Counted from the first letter of the stretch, positions 37,749-50,659 are shown. The stretch: 64,000 bases of DNA from Pempheris klunzingeri (GCF_042242105.1 NC_092013.1:1704001-1768000); one strand, 5' to 3'. Translations and numbers: made by a program. Notes: a model not told the origin generated them from the letters alone.

Positions 37749-40341
37749 CTTGCATCCCTAGCTCTGATGACTGCTGCCTTAAACAGCACAGCATTTCACT
37801 AAGTGGAACTGCCTGATAAACACAAATAAACACAACAGATGTTTCACTGACCCTGTCACTTTGTGTGTGTTACGCCACCTCAATTATGTGTTGCTATTTT
37901 ATTTGCTAAAAATTTTTTAATATATTTTTTACATTATGCAATAATGTATTTGCTTGATTATAAAAGACTGATCCCCACATTAAGAGAGTTTTTACTCTTT
38001 TATGATGGCATCCCCAGCATTGCCTTTGGACGGCTGTTCATGGTTACTGCACAGAAGAGATACCTTTTGAAGTACTTCCTGAAAGTTATGTCTCGGAGCC
38101 CATAGATAATAGGACTTGCAAAGCGAGGGAGGATTTGGTTTAAGATAAAAGTAACAAAGCTTATATATCTGTCCCCTCCTGGGAACAGGTTTTCGAGAGC
38201 TTGATGTAACATAGGTTGCACATAGACCATCATACACAACAGCACCTGACAGCCATGAAGAAGGATAGTGTTTCTTGCTTTTTTGGCATCTGCATTAGCA
38301 GCTTTGGCAACAATCAAAATTCTGAAGTAAGTGTAGAACAGAGTGAGCCAAACTATTACCAGAAACAATATGTGGGATACATTCCTCTTCTTTAGGCTAT
38401 AGGTGCTCCTAAACACTGTATCCCTATGGCAGTACACTCTTGAATTTAAAAATTTTAGAGGTTCAGTGGCCAAAAGGATGAAGACATCTGGCAGGACAGA
38501 AAGTGAGCTCATTGCCCAGATTAAACCAATTACAATGTACGTCCTCCTGACTGTACATATGTAGTTGTAGCGGAGGGGAATGCAGACAGCCATGTAGCAC
38601 TCTACTGCCATAAAAGCTAGGTTCAGAGGGCTGTTCTGTGTGGTGAAGATGGCTGGCAAGATGAGGAGGCAACAAAGGGACACAAAGAGGGTGCTGAAGA
38701 CGTAGGTGAAGATGAAGAGGGTAATGCTGATCGTCAGCTGGATCATGTCGTTCAACACAAGGTGGATGAAAAGGATAAAACGAGGGTTCATCCTGAAGAT
38801 CTGAAATGAGCAGCAGAACCAGGGGTCACTATAGAATATTACACATCTCTACATTCATACACACAGTTCAAAAGTATGATCATATGATATTACTCCTACC
38901 CTCATACTTCTAACAGTAATGATTAGTGTTTCTCTTCTTTTTCTTCAGCCCCTGTTGTATGTGTTTTCCATATTTATCTCTGCTGTTAGAGTTTAGGTTT
39001 AGCAACAGCATTCACATATTGTCATCGTGAAGTAAAAATGTATATGGATGTTTACAGTTGCTGTTACTGTGATTCAGTCCTGTATTAAGTAATAAATAAA
39101 AAAAAGACTATATAAGCCTTCACTGGTGGTCATGTCACCGTTGCATTTCTGTGGCCACTCTTTTATGCAGATAACTGTGCAGACATATAGTCTAGAAGAG
39201 GATGCTAAGAAATGACAACACATGACTGAGCTCTAATTACAGGCTCTAGAAATACAGTGCTGATGACCAAAATAATGGGATACTTTTTTATATTGAAGGA
39301 CAGGTTTACATTTTCTAGGTTTGTCTACATTACATATACATTAAAAAGGCTTTTGAATTATTTTTGCACTACATGCAATGTCATCCACATTTATCCCAAC
39401 CACTATGATAATCCCCTATTGTTAGGACACTGTGCTCGCTATCATATATTTAGACAAGATAGTGAAGGTTCAAGTTAATCAGTTACTCTTTTTTACTTTC
39501 TCACCTAGTCCCCTGTTTACTACATTGCCTTTGGTGCAGGAGAATTAAGGTTTGCTGATGTCCAAGTAGACATGCAGTTTACACAAGTAAAGCATCAGTT
39601 AGCAGAAAAATGTTTTGAAGCACAAATAATGTTGAAAATAACTTGAACATTGTTGTAGTAACTTGAATTCCAACAAGTAAAGAACAATTTAAAATTAGCT
39701 GTTTGGGAGCAGAGGTGTGTTTATTAACTTCACAGTAATAATCACCTCTTCACCTCCTAAATGAATGAACTGTCTCTATTGAATAAAAACCAGTGTACAC
39801 ACATGATGCTTGTTGAATGTGTGGACCATTGTGGCATTGATGTAGTTGATGGTGATGCCGAGGATGCAGACAACAACAGCCACATTCATGCCAACAACCA
39901 TCATCGTGCTCTGGTAATTCACAGATCCTGTCACATTGATGTTGCCAGTTGTGAAATTCATGTCAGCATCCAATGAACTTGTTTCAGAAGCAAAACACAT
40001 ACAATATATGTTGATCAAATACAGCAAGGATCATTTAGAAACAAACATTATTATAACACTGCATACCATTAAGCAAACAAATCAATACTGACCTCAGACA
40101 GTGGATTCTGATGTGGAGAAGACTCTGTTTGATATGATTGTGGTATTTAGAGCGAAGGCTTTTTATACACTAAGTTCACTGACTGTGTGTGTGTGTGCTT
40201 CTGACCTGAAACACACTCACACAGCTTGCATTGATGTGTGATGTAACAAAGGGCTGTCACTCTTTAGATAGTTTGCGCATGTGCACATGAGAGCACAAGA
40301 AAGTTACCAGTAACCAGTTTATGCAGCCAATAGGTGATGGA
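37749..40341 (-). repeat. OR duplication block 2 (contains OR-E)
   Basis: Partner of the block at 30,430-32,879. Matching extends from 3' flank through exons, intron and 5' flank, with an extra ~200 bp in the intron (about 38,888-39,230) not seen in the OR-D copy. Confidence 0.85.
38000..39961 (-). CDS. Odorant receptor 131-2-like, OR-E (2 coding exons)
   Basis: Exons 39961-39803 and 38800-38000 (minus), phase-0 junction KHH|IFRMNPRFILF, give 319 aa. It is a close paralogue of OR-D with the same donor (cat|gtgtgt). The N-tail begins identically (MNFTTGNINVTGSVN), but the next ~20 residues differ strongly (YQSTMMVVGMNVAVVVCI against GRGTFVVVGMNLTVIV) and contain a net 2-residue insertion. Exon 2 shows MAVECYMAVCIPLRYNYIC, FLNSRVYCHRD, KKARNTILLHGCQ and PRFASPIIYGLRD. 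The tail ends RPKAMLGMPS. The frame is intact. The family role is a seven-TM olfactory chemoreceptor. Confidence 0.87.
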
Positions 40342-42745
40342 GTTCTCCACAGATGTCCACCTGGATCTTTTCCCAAGGTGTGGGTGGCCACTGAAAGGGT
40401 GGAAACATCAGTGTGTCTTGGCAGGCTGTGCAGTCTGTTACCATAGTGGCTGTATTTCTGTCAATACGCAGCCATTACACAAAGCCCCTGTGCCGTTTCC
40501 TCACCTTCACAAATGCCTAGGTGACCATAGACAGGACACACACTTTTTAGGATGCTAAGAATAACCAAACCTAGAGTGCCCCGGACACATAGACATCATT
40601 CACACAAGCTTCTCTAGGACATCCGAGTGGCCAACCTTCTCAGATGAAGGTGTGGAGCTGGGAGAGCAAAAGGTTCTGCCCAGATGCGAGCTGGAGTTCC
40701 TAAAGGGAGACTGTGGCCTGGAGTACAGTGTGGAGCATATGGATAAGATAAGAGTGGTTGGCAGTGTTGTTGCATTGGCAAACACCTTGTAGTGTAGTTT
40801 GGACAGCACACTAACCTAACCAAACAATGTGGTGGCCTACACTAGAGGGTAGCTTCCTGTGGAGGAGGGTAGCTCTGCACAATCTAGTGGGTCTGGTGGC
40901 AGTAGCAAACTGGGCCAGTTGAGGTAAATGCAAGATTACACAAAATAAGTTTGCTCACCAAAATGTTAACAAAGACCAACTGAAATGCAATTCTGACTGT
41001 TACTAAAAGGCAGTAACAGTCAGAATCATCTCTTAAAGTTGACTCAAGCTGCAACGTGTGGCAGGAACAGCTCGGCACTAAACTTTGGGCTGGTAGCACT
41101 TTGTGGCTGTCTCAGGCCCTATTTCTTAGTCAGGCTGAAATGCACGGCTGTAACAGCTCTCTATGTTCACAGGGCTGGTGGCACACTGTCTTTAAACAGG
41201 GAGCACTTGGGTTAACAGCAAATACTGACAAAATTGCATTGAATAAGTGATATTCAAATGCAGAACCAAAAATCTTGCAGTTCCTAAGTTCAACCTGAAT
41301 GGTTAGCAGCACAGTAGTTCTCAGTCATACACAGTTTCACAACTAACACTCAAACTGCTTTAGCTAAATTTTGTTCAATTAGATTAGATTTTCACAATGA
41401 TGCACTTGTTTGTATGTACAGCTGGACATGTACTTCTGTAGCAGACTGGTGGTTAAACATAGACTTAAAAACATAAAGACTGAAAATGAATATTGCCAAC
41501 AGAACCTTGCCTCACACGTGGCACCAATACGCAGAGCTCAGTACTCTGCGTTACACAGTGGCACCAAATACATGTTGGCGTTTGCACCGTTTCTGGGGCA
41601 ACTTGGCGGAAATAATTATCGGAATCAAGTGATTGTTGGGTTCAAGTGAAGTTCATTTTAAAGTAATATGAGGGTTTGGCAGTCAGGCCATTTTTGGTAA
41701 AGTTGTTAAATTATTGGGTTTTGGAAATGAATGAAAGATGAATGAAAAGGATGTAATGTGGATGTGTGTAGAATATCTGGAGGGTGGAACCAATGTATAT
41801 GCAAAAGGAGGAAAAGGTTAACAGGAGGGGGGAGATTCTTTCAGTGACATAAGCTTTTCCACGTGATCATGATCTATCCCACACAGTATTTAGATGACTG
41901 ACTTTCAGATTTCACAAAAAGATGTGATGACAGTCACATTAAAGGTCACATAATATGCAAAATGCAATTTCATGTCTTTGCATGTTGTAACTGGGATTAT
42001 AACTCAATTTGTGCCACACTGTGTCGTAGAATGGCAAATAAGTGAGCCATGTACCTTGTAATGGTTTCCTACATAGAGGCCAGCACACCCCTACAGTTAC
42101 AACAAGGGATGTTGTTTGCCCATCCACCTACCAAAGAGAAACACAGCCTCACATCAGAAGTACAGGTTTGTGACTTCCTATGTTAGGAGTACTTTGAGCT
42201 ACAATGAGTTCTTGAAGCCTGTAGTAGTTGTGCATGTTCTGTAATATTACTATGGATTTGTCAACAAGTAACACTGAATCTGCTTTGTTTTATAGACCAC
42301 CTGATGAAGCCCAGGTGCTCATTGACCATCAGAGGACGAGGTGAACGCTAGGCAGATGTCATGCCTCAATCAAGTGATGACCTGAAGACAACACAGCAGC
42401 CAGGTGCATCATGAAGCCTCCACAGTATCCACAGGAAGACATGTCAGGATGACCACTGTGACCTCAGAGCTCCATTACCTGCTGACGCCTCAGTTTACTT
42501 GAGACCATTTACCTCAATGGAGTCAAGTCAAATCAACTTTATTCTTATAGCACCGTTTATTCAACAGTCATGGACTCAGTGTGCTTCAAAATAAACAAAT
42601 ATAGACTTAAACTTATAGACTTTAAACTTTGTTTTAAAGGTAAACACTGCACTTATGAGAGCATAAGAAGAAAGCGATTACATTTCATTTAACTCAATGA
42701 ATCACTGTTAATTTTTTAAAGCTTTACTGCAAAATGCTTAAATTA
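40342..42745. other. Spacer between OR-F and OR-E
   Basis: No intact gene. Around 40,340-40,560 a short stretch vaguely resembles a decayed LTR-element integrase, too weak to call. The remainder has no recognised feature. Confidence 0.4.
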
Positions 42746-44023
42746 TTAAATTCTGCGATTGGTGGCTTCATGTGTGCTGACTCGACACAACAAATACCTT
42801 TTCAAGTATTTTCTGAAGGCACTGTCTCGTACACCATAGATGATCGGACTAATGGATCGTGGCAAGATCTGTACTATAACATAGGAAGCAAAGAGGGAGT
42901 CTGTATAATTATCAGGGAACCATTGCTGCACAACATTCAATAACTGGGGGGCTGCATACGTTGCCATACAAAGCAGCAGCTGAAACCCATGGAGGATGAT
43001 TGTGTTTCTTGCTTTTTTAGCATCTTTGTTAGCTGTTTTTGCAGTGAACAGGATCTTGAAGTACACGAAAAAGATAGTGATCCAAACTATAACTAGGAAC
43101 ACTGAGTATGTGATGTCTCTCTTCTTGATGATTACGGGCTTTGGAAAGACATTTTTCCTGATGCAGAAGACCTGAGAATGAAAGAAATCCAGCGGCTGTG
43201 TGGCCAAAGTGATGAAGAGATCAGAAAGAACAGACAGCATGCTTGTCGCCCAGATTAAACCAATCAGCATTAATGTTCTCTTGATGGTGCAGATCTGTGC
43301 GTGGCGAAGGGGGATGCAGACGGCGATGTAGCACTCTACCGCCATGCAGGCCAGGTTCAGAGGGGTGTTTTCAGTGGTGAACAGAGCGATCAGGATGAGG
43401 GTGCAACAGATGGAGACATTTATTTTGTAGATGGTGTAGCTGATGATGAACAGGATGACCGTCAGTGTCACTTGGATCATGTCGTTGACCACCAGGTGAC
43501 AAAACAGGATGTATCGAGGATTCATGTAGAATATCTGGAGGAAAGAAAACACAGAGGAACAGAGAGAAGGTTTGAAAAGCCTTTGCAAATCCTGGAAATC
43601 TGAGGAGCTGAGCTGTTTGAAGGCCCTGCCCTTCATATTAGTTTTTTAGGTGGGATTAAGAATGAGGGTTTCATCTTCCTGACACAAAGTATATAATACT
43701 GCAGTAGCCAAAAATGGCAGCTGTATAGAAATGACAGCACTTTCACCAAAACCAAACGTAACCCAAACTCTAAACCTAAGTGTGTCTCTTCTTAGACCAA
43801 CACGTGAGTTAAAGGAGCATTTCCTCTGTAAAATCAGTATTATTGGTGCATACATATCAAAGGAATATCAGACCTGGTGTTTGCTGAAAGTGTGAAGGAG
43901 ACCTGCATTGATGTAGTTGATGGAGATCCCGAGAACCACAATGATCACATTCTTGGTCACAGCTTTAGTGAAGGAGTCTCGATACTGTAAGATCACAGTC
44001 ACGTTGGCAGAAGACGCATTCAT
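42746..44023 (-). CDS. Odorant receptor 131-2-like, OR-F (2 coding exons)
   Basis: Exon 1, 44023-43874, is only 50 codons: MNASSANVTVILQYRDSF..., then TM1 and HTFSKHQ. Exon 2 is 43534-42746. The donor is cag|gtctga, the acceptor ctttcctccag, and the junction phase 0 (KHQ|IFYMNPRYILF). The product is 312 aa. Exon 2 features: ICCTLILIALFTTENTPLNL, MAVECYIAVCIPLRHAQIC, FITLATQPLDFFHSQVF, KKARNTIILHGFQ and PRSISPIIYGVRDSAFRKYL. It has ECY instead of DRY. The closest relative in the window is OR-G. The frame is intact. A chemoreceptor role is inferred from the family. Confidence 0.88.
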
Positions 44024-45209
44024 CTCTTGAAAGCTGAAAAGAACAGATGCAATTTCTTACATTATAATTAAATATTAATGGCAATTATAGATTAAATCTG
44101 GTATTTTCAAGCCCAGGGCTTATTTTTGAATATTTTGGGTTCACAATTCCTGGTGGATTCAAAAACCTTTTCGACAAACAAGCTGCAGTGGCTGTACTGT
44201 AATTCTTCGGGGCAGAGATTATATATCCCTCTGTTTTGTGTTCAACTGCATTATCTCTGATTATGTTTCTAGGATAACTACAATACAGTTGTATTCTGGT
44301 AAAAAATGTGTAATAAAAGTAAATTATTACTATATATACATTCACATCCCCCTCATACCGTTTAATCCTGTGAATACAAGATGTTAATATATTTTCAATA
44401 TGGTCTGAAATATATATTTATCTGTGCAGTATACCGAAACATTTGAAACATGTTCAATACAGTAAATAAACAAACAAATAGATAAATGAATAAGGCAAAT
44501 TGGTAATGAGAAAGAAGCCTTCATCCTCATCTTAAAAACTAAAAATCAATACATTACTGTTTGACATTAATTTTAAATCATACAATTATGGTATGATAAT
44601 GAAAAGAACAAAGCGTCATCATGTAATAATTTTCAGTGTAGTTGAAAACACACACGAGCACAAACTCTTAAAACAAAAGTTCTTAAAACAGTATACTCAC
44701 TTACTCATTAAGTCTTTTCCTCTCAGTGCTTTTGTAGGATCAGACTAAGAGACGAGTCTTTCCAAATGTTCACGTGTCAGTTTGGAGCAAAGTTGAAACA
44801 CATATACAAACAGGCCTGTGTAAGTGGAACTCTATTACGTACTTTGTATTCTGTAGCATGAAAAGTCTGTTTGTGATAAAATATCATCTGAATCAGGCGT
44901 CGTGTCGAAGCTGTCATGTACTTCCTGGAGGATATTACTGACCTTGGTTAATGCAGTTGAGCAGGACACAATACAAACTATACAGCTGAAGAAAATCTCA
45001 GGCTTTATATGTGGTGTGGTGCCAAATGTCCCCTCAATTTTCATTGGCCTGCAGGAAATTCTAAAACTGTATTGGAACACGGCCCACACATGGAACCTGC
45101 CCTGGACTGTATTGTACTTCTTAGTCTCACCACTAGGTGGAGTAACTGTCTTTAAACGAGGCAGCTTCTACATAAAATGAGTAATAGAAGAAGAAATGTG
45201 CTACAGGTG
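44024..45209. other. OR-F 5' flank
   Basis: AT-rich. An acceptor-like tcttttcag lies just upstream of the OR-F start codon, so a 5'-UTR exon is likely somewhere here. No other gene is recognised. Confidence 0.4.
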
Positions 45210-45889
45210 ACCCAAGATGGCAGAATTAAGGAAACGTAAGAGAGCAGGTGAGAGTAGAAAGTTTGAGACGTGGTGTGAGATGAGAGCACAGCTGATAACT
45301 AATGAAGATCACTTTGACACTACGGAGGAGCTGCTGGATGTTAGCAGGCTAAAGAGCACCAGGACAGGTGAGGATGTGTTTGAAGCTGGGCCAGGTGCAG
45401 TCGGCATGATGGGACTTTAATGGGACGAGCTGTGTGGAGGTACGACGGATGGAGCTCCAGCTGGGACAGGTGAGCCCAAAGGAATCTACGGTGGCTAAGA
45501 TCAGTAATGGACCAGTGTTGAAGAGAGAAGGAGCTCTTCATGAGCTCAGTGATCCTCTCTGGTTGGCATGTTTAGTGGATCTCACTGATCACCTGAACAC
45601 ACTGAACAAGAGCCCACAAGGCAAAGAGCAGCTTGAACCACAACTAATAAATGAAAGCCCACTGATGGAAAGGCTGTTTTTTTTTCTTGAATCATATTCA
45701 GTTATCAAGCAGAATTTACCTCCATTTGATTGATTTTGCCAACTTTAATCCACTAGAGGTGATCTATATATATATATAGATCACCTCTGGTGGATTAAAG
45801 TTAGTAATACAGTACTTCTAGTGAGTGGTCCAGCCCTTTGGATGTTTTTCTGTATGTGGCCCTCAGTGAAAAAAGTTTGGACACCCCTG
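45210..45889 (+). mobile_element. hAT-type (Charlie/GTF2IRD2-like) DNA transposon remnant
   Basis: The right end gtttggacacccctg (ending 45889) with tgtggccctcagtgaaaaaa inside it is the characteristic hAT-Charlie terminus. Two coding scraps fit a related transposase: an N-terminal MAELRKRKRAGESRKFE at 45,217 and a middle piece PLWLACLVDLTDHLNTLNKS near 45,560. The left terminus, the BED finger and most of the catalytic region are missing. A long near-perfect palindrome lies at 45,741-45,802. Family assignment is from remembered motifs. Confidence 0.6.
45741..45802. repeat. Near-perfect 62-bp palindrome
   Basis: Arms 45,741-45,770 and 45,773-45,802 (30 nt each) are reverse complements at 29 of 30 positions, with a 2-nt centre inside a (TA)n run. 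The arm core is tttaatccac...gaggtgatctata. In RNA it would form a long hairpin; the single mismatch would be a wobble pair on one strand. Confidence 0.93.
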
Positions 45890-46665
45890 CTCTACGGGAT
45901 CCTCCATCTTGTGTCGCTGTAATGTAATTCTTCAGAGCAGTCGCTCCAGATCAAAGAATGTCCACTAAAAATGTGCATTTTTCCCAGTGACAGGCTCTGA
46001 TTGTTATTCAGACTGTCTGACAACATTATGCAAAGGATCCCTACAGAGAGAGACCTGGAAGAGCCTTTTGGTTTAACCACAAACAGCCAGAATTCAATTC
46101 AAAACCACCAGACATTAGAAAAGAAGCATCAGTTCAGATCCAACGTAATATTTACATGACAAACAAGCCAACCAATCGAAGCAACAGTGGACCAGCCACT
46201 CCTGTGTCCTGTGAGGTCATTCTGAATGTGGGGCACAACATTTTGTAATTGAATTACAATATAAAAGAACAGATCTAATGAATTCATTCAGAAATACCAA
46301 AGGTTCAGTACAAAGTCAACAAAAGACCAGTCCAGGGTGAACAGTGCAGATCACCCATCAGTTTGAATAGGTAATGAGAATTAGGAATAAAAGGTGCACT
46401 CATTACCAACTATTATGTCAGTACTTATTACTTATTACTTATTGCACATCAGTCTTTATTAAAAAAGTAGTAGTTTGATAACCAGCATTGATCAAACAAC
46501 CGTTTTGCCATAAATTGATAAACTAAACAAAAAAATGACAAAATCCTGTCTCAGTAACTGAATTTTGACCAAAGATATGTTTTGAAGCAAACAAACCATT
46601 TGGTACATTTTAGGATCTGACTCCATGTAAAGCTTCTCAAAGGTTTTAAAGTCATGAAACGATGC
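45890..46665. other. OR-G 3' spacer with a dispersed-repeat copy
   Basis: 45,960-46,110 carries a copy of the repeat also seen at 1,095 and 63,850-63,970 (cactaaaa...acaggctc...ggatccctacagagagagac...ggtttaaccacaaacagc). The remainder is AT-rich without a recognised gene. Confidence 0.55.
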
Positions 46666-48749
46666 TTACTGCTGGCTCACTTTACACAACAGGTACCTTT
46701 TCAGGTACCTCCTGAAAGTCTTGTCTCGTAAGCCATAGATGATTGAACTAATGGATCGTGGGAGTATCTGTACAATGATGTAGCAAGCAAACAGGGAGTC
46801 TGAATAATTCTTAGGAAACCATTGAAGTAGAGCATGTTTTAACATGGGTTCTGCGTATGTTGCCATGCACAACAGCACCTGAAAACCATGGAGGATGATT
46901 GTGTTTTGGGCCTTTTTAGCATCTTTGCTAGCTGTTTTTGCAGTGAAGAGGATCTTGAAGTAAGTGTAAAAGATAAGAAACCAAACTATAACCAGATACA
47001 CAATATAGGTAATATCCCTCTTCTTAATAATGTGGGGATTTCGAAAGGCAGTTTCCCTGATGCAGAACACTCGGGAATGAAAGAAGTCCAGCGGCTCTAT
47101 GGCCAAGGTGATGAAGAGATCAGGAAGAACAGACAGCATGCTTGTCGCCCAGATTAAACCAAGCAGCATGAATGTTCTCTTGACGGTGCAGATCTGAGCG
47201 TGGCGAAGGGGGACGCAGACGGCGATGTAGCACTCCACAGACATGCAGGCCAGGTTCAGGGGGGTGTTTTCAGTGGTGAACAGAGCGATCAGGAGTAAGG
47301 TGCAACAGACGGAGACATTTATTCTGTAGAGGATGTAACTGATGATGAACAGGATGACCGTCAGGGTCACTAGGATCATATCGTTGACCACCAGGTGACA
47401 AAACAGGATGTACCGAGGATTACTGTAGAAGATCTGAAGGTCGGAAAGAAAGAATCATCATCATGTGAATAGTAATACTTCATTCCACTAATCACTACTG
47501 CAAATGTGCACATTAGAAAGAGTTTAGCAGTACGACAAAATGAAGTGTATGGAGAGGCAATAAAAAAGTGTTGAGCTACAGATACTGTTGGTGCTGGAGC
47601 AGGATTTAACTGACTGAACTAGTCCCGTTCTTTTGTTTACTATAACTCCAGACATCCCCCAAGCGAGGGCTGATCATAGTCATTATTGATCCTACTTAAA
47701 TACTGCAATGAAACTATGGAACTACCAGACAGACTATGAACATAACAGTACAGATATGCTGATACTGATATATCTGTAATGAGCTTTAATCAGTTGGGCT
47801 GCAGCTTCAAAATCTGATATTATATTATATAATTATATTATTTATTGCATCATATTGATGTAATAAAATGTGTTCTTGAATAGATTAAACAAGAAATAGA
47901 TACAGTGAATGTCGGATTGTTTAATGTGGGTTGTGAGATGGACTGCTAGCCTAACTCAGCGTTTTCATATTAAGGTTGTTGGAATTCATCCTTTTAATTT
48001 GAATATTTCTGTCTTATTGAGGTGCTATGTCATTGTTCTGATGGCCAATTATTCCAAAACCCCAACACCCCAACTGCAGCGGGCACCAGAAGCAGCACAG
48101 TGAAGCTTAGCAATGTGGAGACCCTACATGTGACGGACATTGCTTTGTATTTTAGAAATATTAGCTTGCCAAATTGGGTATTTTTCTGACTATTGAGGTT
48201 TGACTGCTCATATTTCCAACATACATGATAGCTAATATCTGCAATAATTAGATTTTCCTCGTCTCTATCTCTAGTTGGAGAGGCAGAACTGGAATGGGTG
48301 GAGTCACTTTACTTGTAAAGGATCGTTTGTAAAACAGATCACATCACAGCAATTTCAGAAGTCGCATAGTCCCAGCTAAACTTTCATCCATATCATATCA
48401 AGAATTGAAAGTAATTCCTTTATTAACACCTTTCTCACTATGTGTTAGATATATAGTTTATTAACCCTGAACATCTTCTGCTGCTGTGTAAATGTAAGAA
48501 CGCTGTCGGGCTGGGTTTGTTTGGGAACGCACTTCATCAGGACATCACTGAGGAAGACTTAATTATTAGTGTTGGCGTGTAATCAAGGGAACGTCGTACC
48601 TGGTGTTTGCGGAAGGTCTGAATGAGGCCTGCATTGATGTAGTTGATGGAGATGCTGAGAACAACTACGATCACGTTCTTGGTCACAGCTTTAGTGAAGG
48701 AGTCTCGGTAATCTACAACCACGGTCACATTGGCAGAAGATGTGTTCAT
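46666..48749 (-). CDS. Odorant receptor 131-2-like, OR-G (2 coding exons)
   Basis: Exons 48749-48600 and 47433-46666 (minus), phase-0 junction KHQ|IFYSNPRYILF, give 305 aa. The start MNTSSANVTVVVDYRDSF parallels OR-F; an upstream in-frame ATG at 48,797 is less likely. TM1 is NVIVVVLSISINYINAGL. Exon 2: VCCTLLLIALFTTENTPLNL, MSVECYIAVCVPLRHAQIC, FITLAIEPLDFFHSRVF, KKAQNTIILHGFQ (Q replaces the usual R) and PRSISSIIYGLRDKTFRRYL. The proline of the SPIIY motif in TM7 is replaced by serine, unique among the seven genes. The frame is intact, but these two changes could affect function. Confidence 0.87.
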
Positions 48750-50613
48750 CTCTTCAAGATCCAACGAAGGAGAAAACACAACAGTCAATATTAACAATAA
48801 TTCTAGAGCACAAAGTACTGTATTACTATTATTAACCCACAGAAACTCCTATTTTATTATAATATACAATTATTTTATATTGAATCTATTATATGTATAT
48901 ATATTTGAATGTATTGTTTATTATTCTACAACAACATCATGTCTAAAAAACTGTAAACATTTTCCACAGTTCTTTTTTTAATCCATCTACAGTATTTCTA
49001 TCTGTGTTCAAATAGAGAAATACTGTAAAATATATCAATATTCACATTTTTATTTTAAATCATCCTCAGTTTTAATATGAACAAAACATCAGATGTAACT
49101 GCTGGAAAAAGCAACACTCACTTTCAGGCTGAGGATCAGGGCATCGACTTGAAAGGTAAAAATCATTATTGTTGTTATTGTTACTGCAAATAGAAGTGGA
49201 TGCATTTAAATAGGAGCAGTTAACCTGTAGGATCAAAAAGAACATGACACATTTATTATGTTCACTGTTGTCGGCGTCTTTTCCAAAGAGTCGTAAAAAA
49301 AAGCTGATAAAGAATCAAAAAGTAAAGCGTGCGTATATATATATTTAAATGTAGTTATAGTCTTGACGTTCAAGGACATTTAAACAACATGTGCATTTGT
49401 TATCAATATTTTTTGAAAATTGTTTATATCCTTCATCTTGACCAAAACTGTACAGACTCAGAATTGCAGAAACATTTGCTAGAAACACGCCAATAAAAGG
49501 GAAACGTTGTTGTTTCAATACTTCATTCATTTCTACTGTGAGACATTTGAGGCCACACGACTGCACAATACTCACCTTTGGAAATGAGTTGAGACCAGAG
49601 AGAGAGCTGAGGCTCTATATGTGGGAGGGTGGGTGTGTTCGCCAAGCTGCAGGAGGTGGACTGATCCCCTCTGAACTCACTGAGACTTTGGATCACATGA
49701 TCACTCTCTGAACTGTTAGCATCAGTGATCCCCGTTCACAGGGGAGAGCCTGTGATCGGGAGCTTCAGCCTGTGATCAGAGCAGCCATCCTGGAGGTGAA
49801 GTCGGTACAACTGACCATCTCCTCTGACTTTTCCTCTAGTGTCACCGTGACTTTGACATTTTTAGGTTGTTACTTTAATATCCAGGCAGTTATTAGCTGG
49901 GTGCCCATGAAACCTGACCTCAGACGTTTTAGTGGTTCTCTTCAGTCCTACAGTTTTATAGTATTATAGGATTTAATTTACAGTAATATATTTATAACAT
50001 TGTTCAATAATAAAGTCACATTGTTTTATTAATCATCACACAGCAGTAGGTTTTTATGTCTCTGCACTTTTACACACTGTGGCTCAGCTGCAGGAACTTC
50101 ATGAACCATCACTGACTGTTAATGATCCAGTGACGGGATTGTTTGGGGTCATCCGGGACGATAAACGTTGTTCTGTGCTTTTCTGCACATCAGATGGACG
50201 AGCTGTAACACAAATTCCAAATGTATTCAGTCAGAGCTGTTTGAATGAAGTAGCGGTCGTGGGCTCCGTCAAATTTGTTCAGACTTTTTATTTTACGGAG
50301 TGAAAGTGTGAACTCGTACGCGTTCCACTAAACCATCCACGCTCACATCCACATGTGGAAGGCAGCCAGGATAGCCAGCGGGATCGAAGCCTGGGAGGGA
50401 TGGTATTCACATGAACGTGTTATCAGAACTAAATGGAGAGTGAATGCAGGTGAAGCTACTGGTCGATTTTACAGACTCAACACATCTGTCATCCATGTTC
50501 CACACTCTGTTAGCCAAACATGAGGTACTGGCAAGCTGTGTTCAGGCAGACATTAGTGCTGCATGTAAAAACACAGCCCACTCTTTCAGAGGTAAAACTG
50601 TGCTGACACTCCA

Positions 50614-50659
<46 letters not shown>

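Noticed and set aside
40334-40560. Possible fragment of a retroelement integrase
   Set aside because: Only a few residues are suggestive, and there is no ordered set of domains or LTRs.
45217-45420. 67-codon open frame starting MAELRKRK as a host gene
   Set aside because: The text fits the start of a decayed hAT transposase, the frame ends early, and the hAT right end lies downstream.
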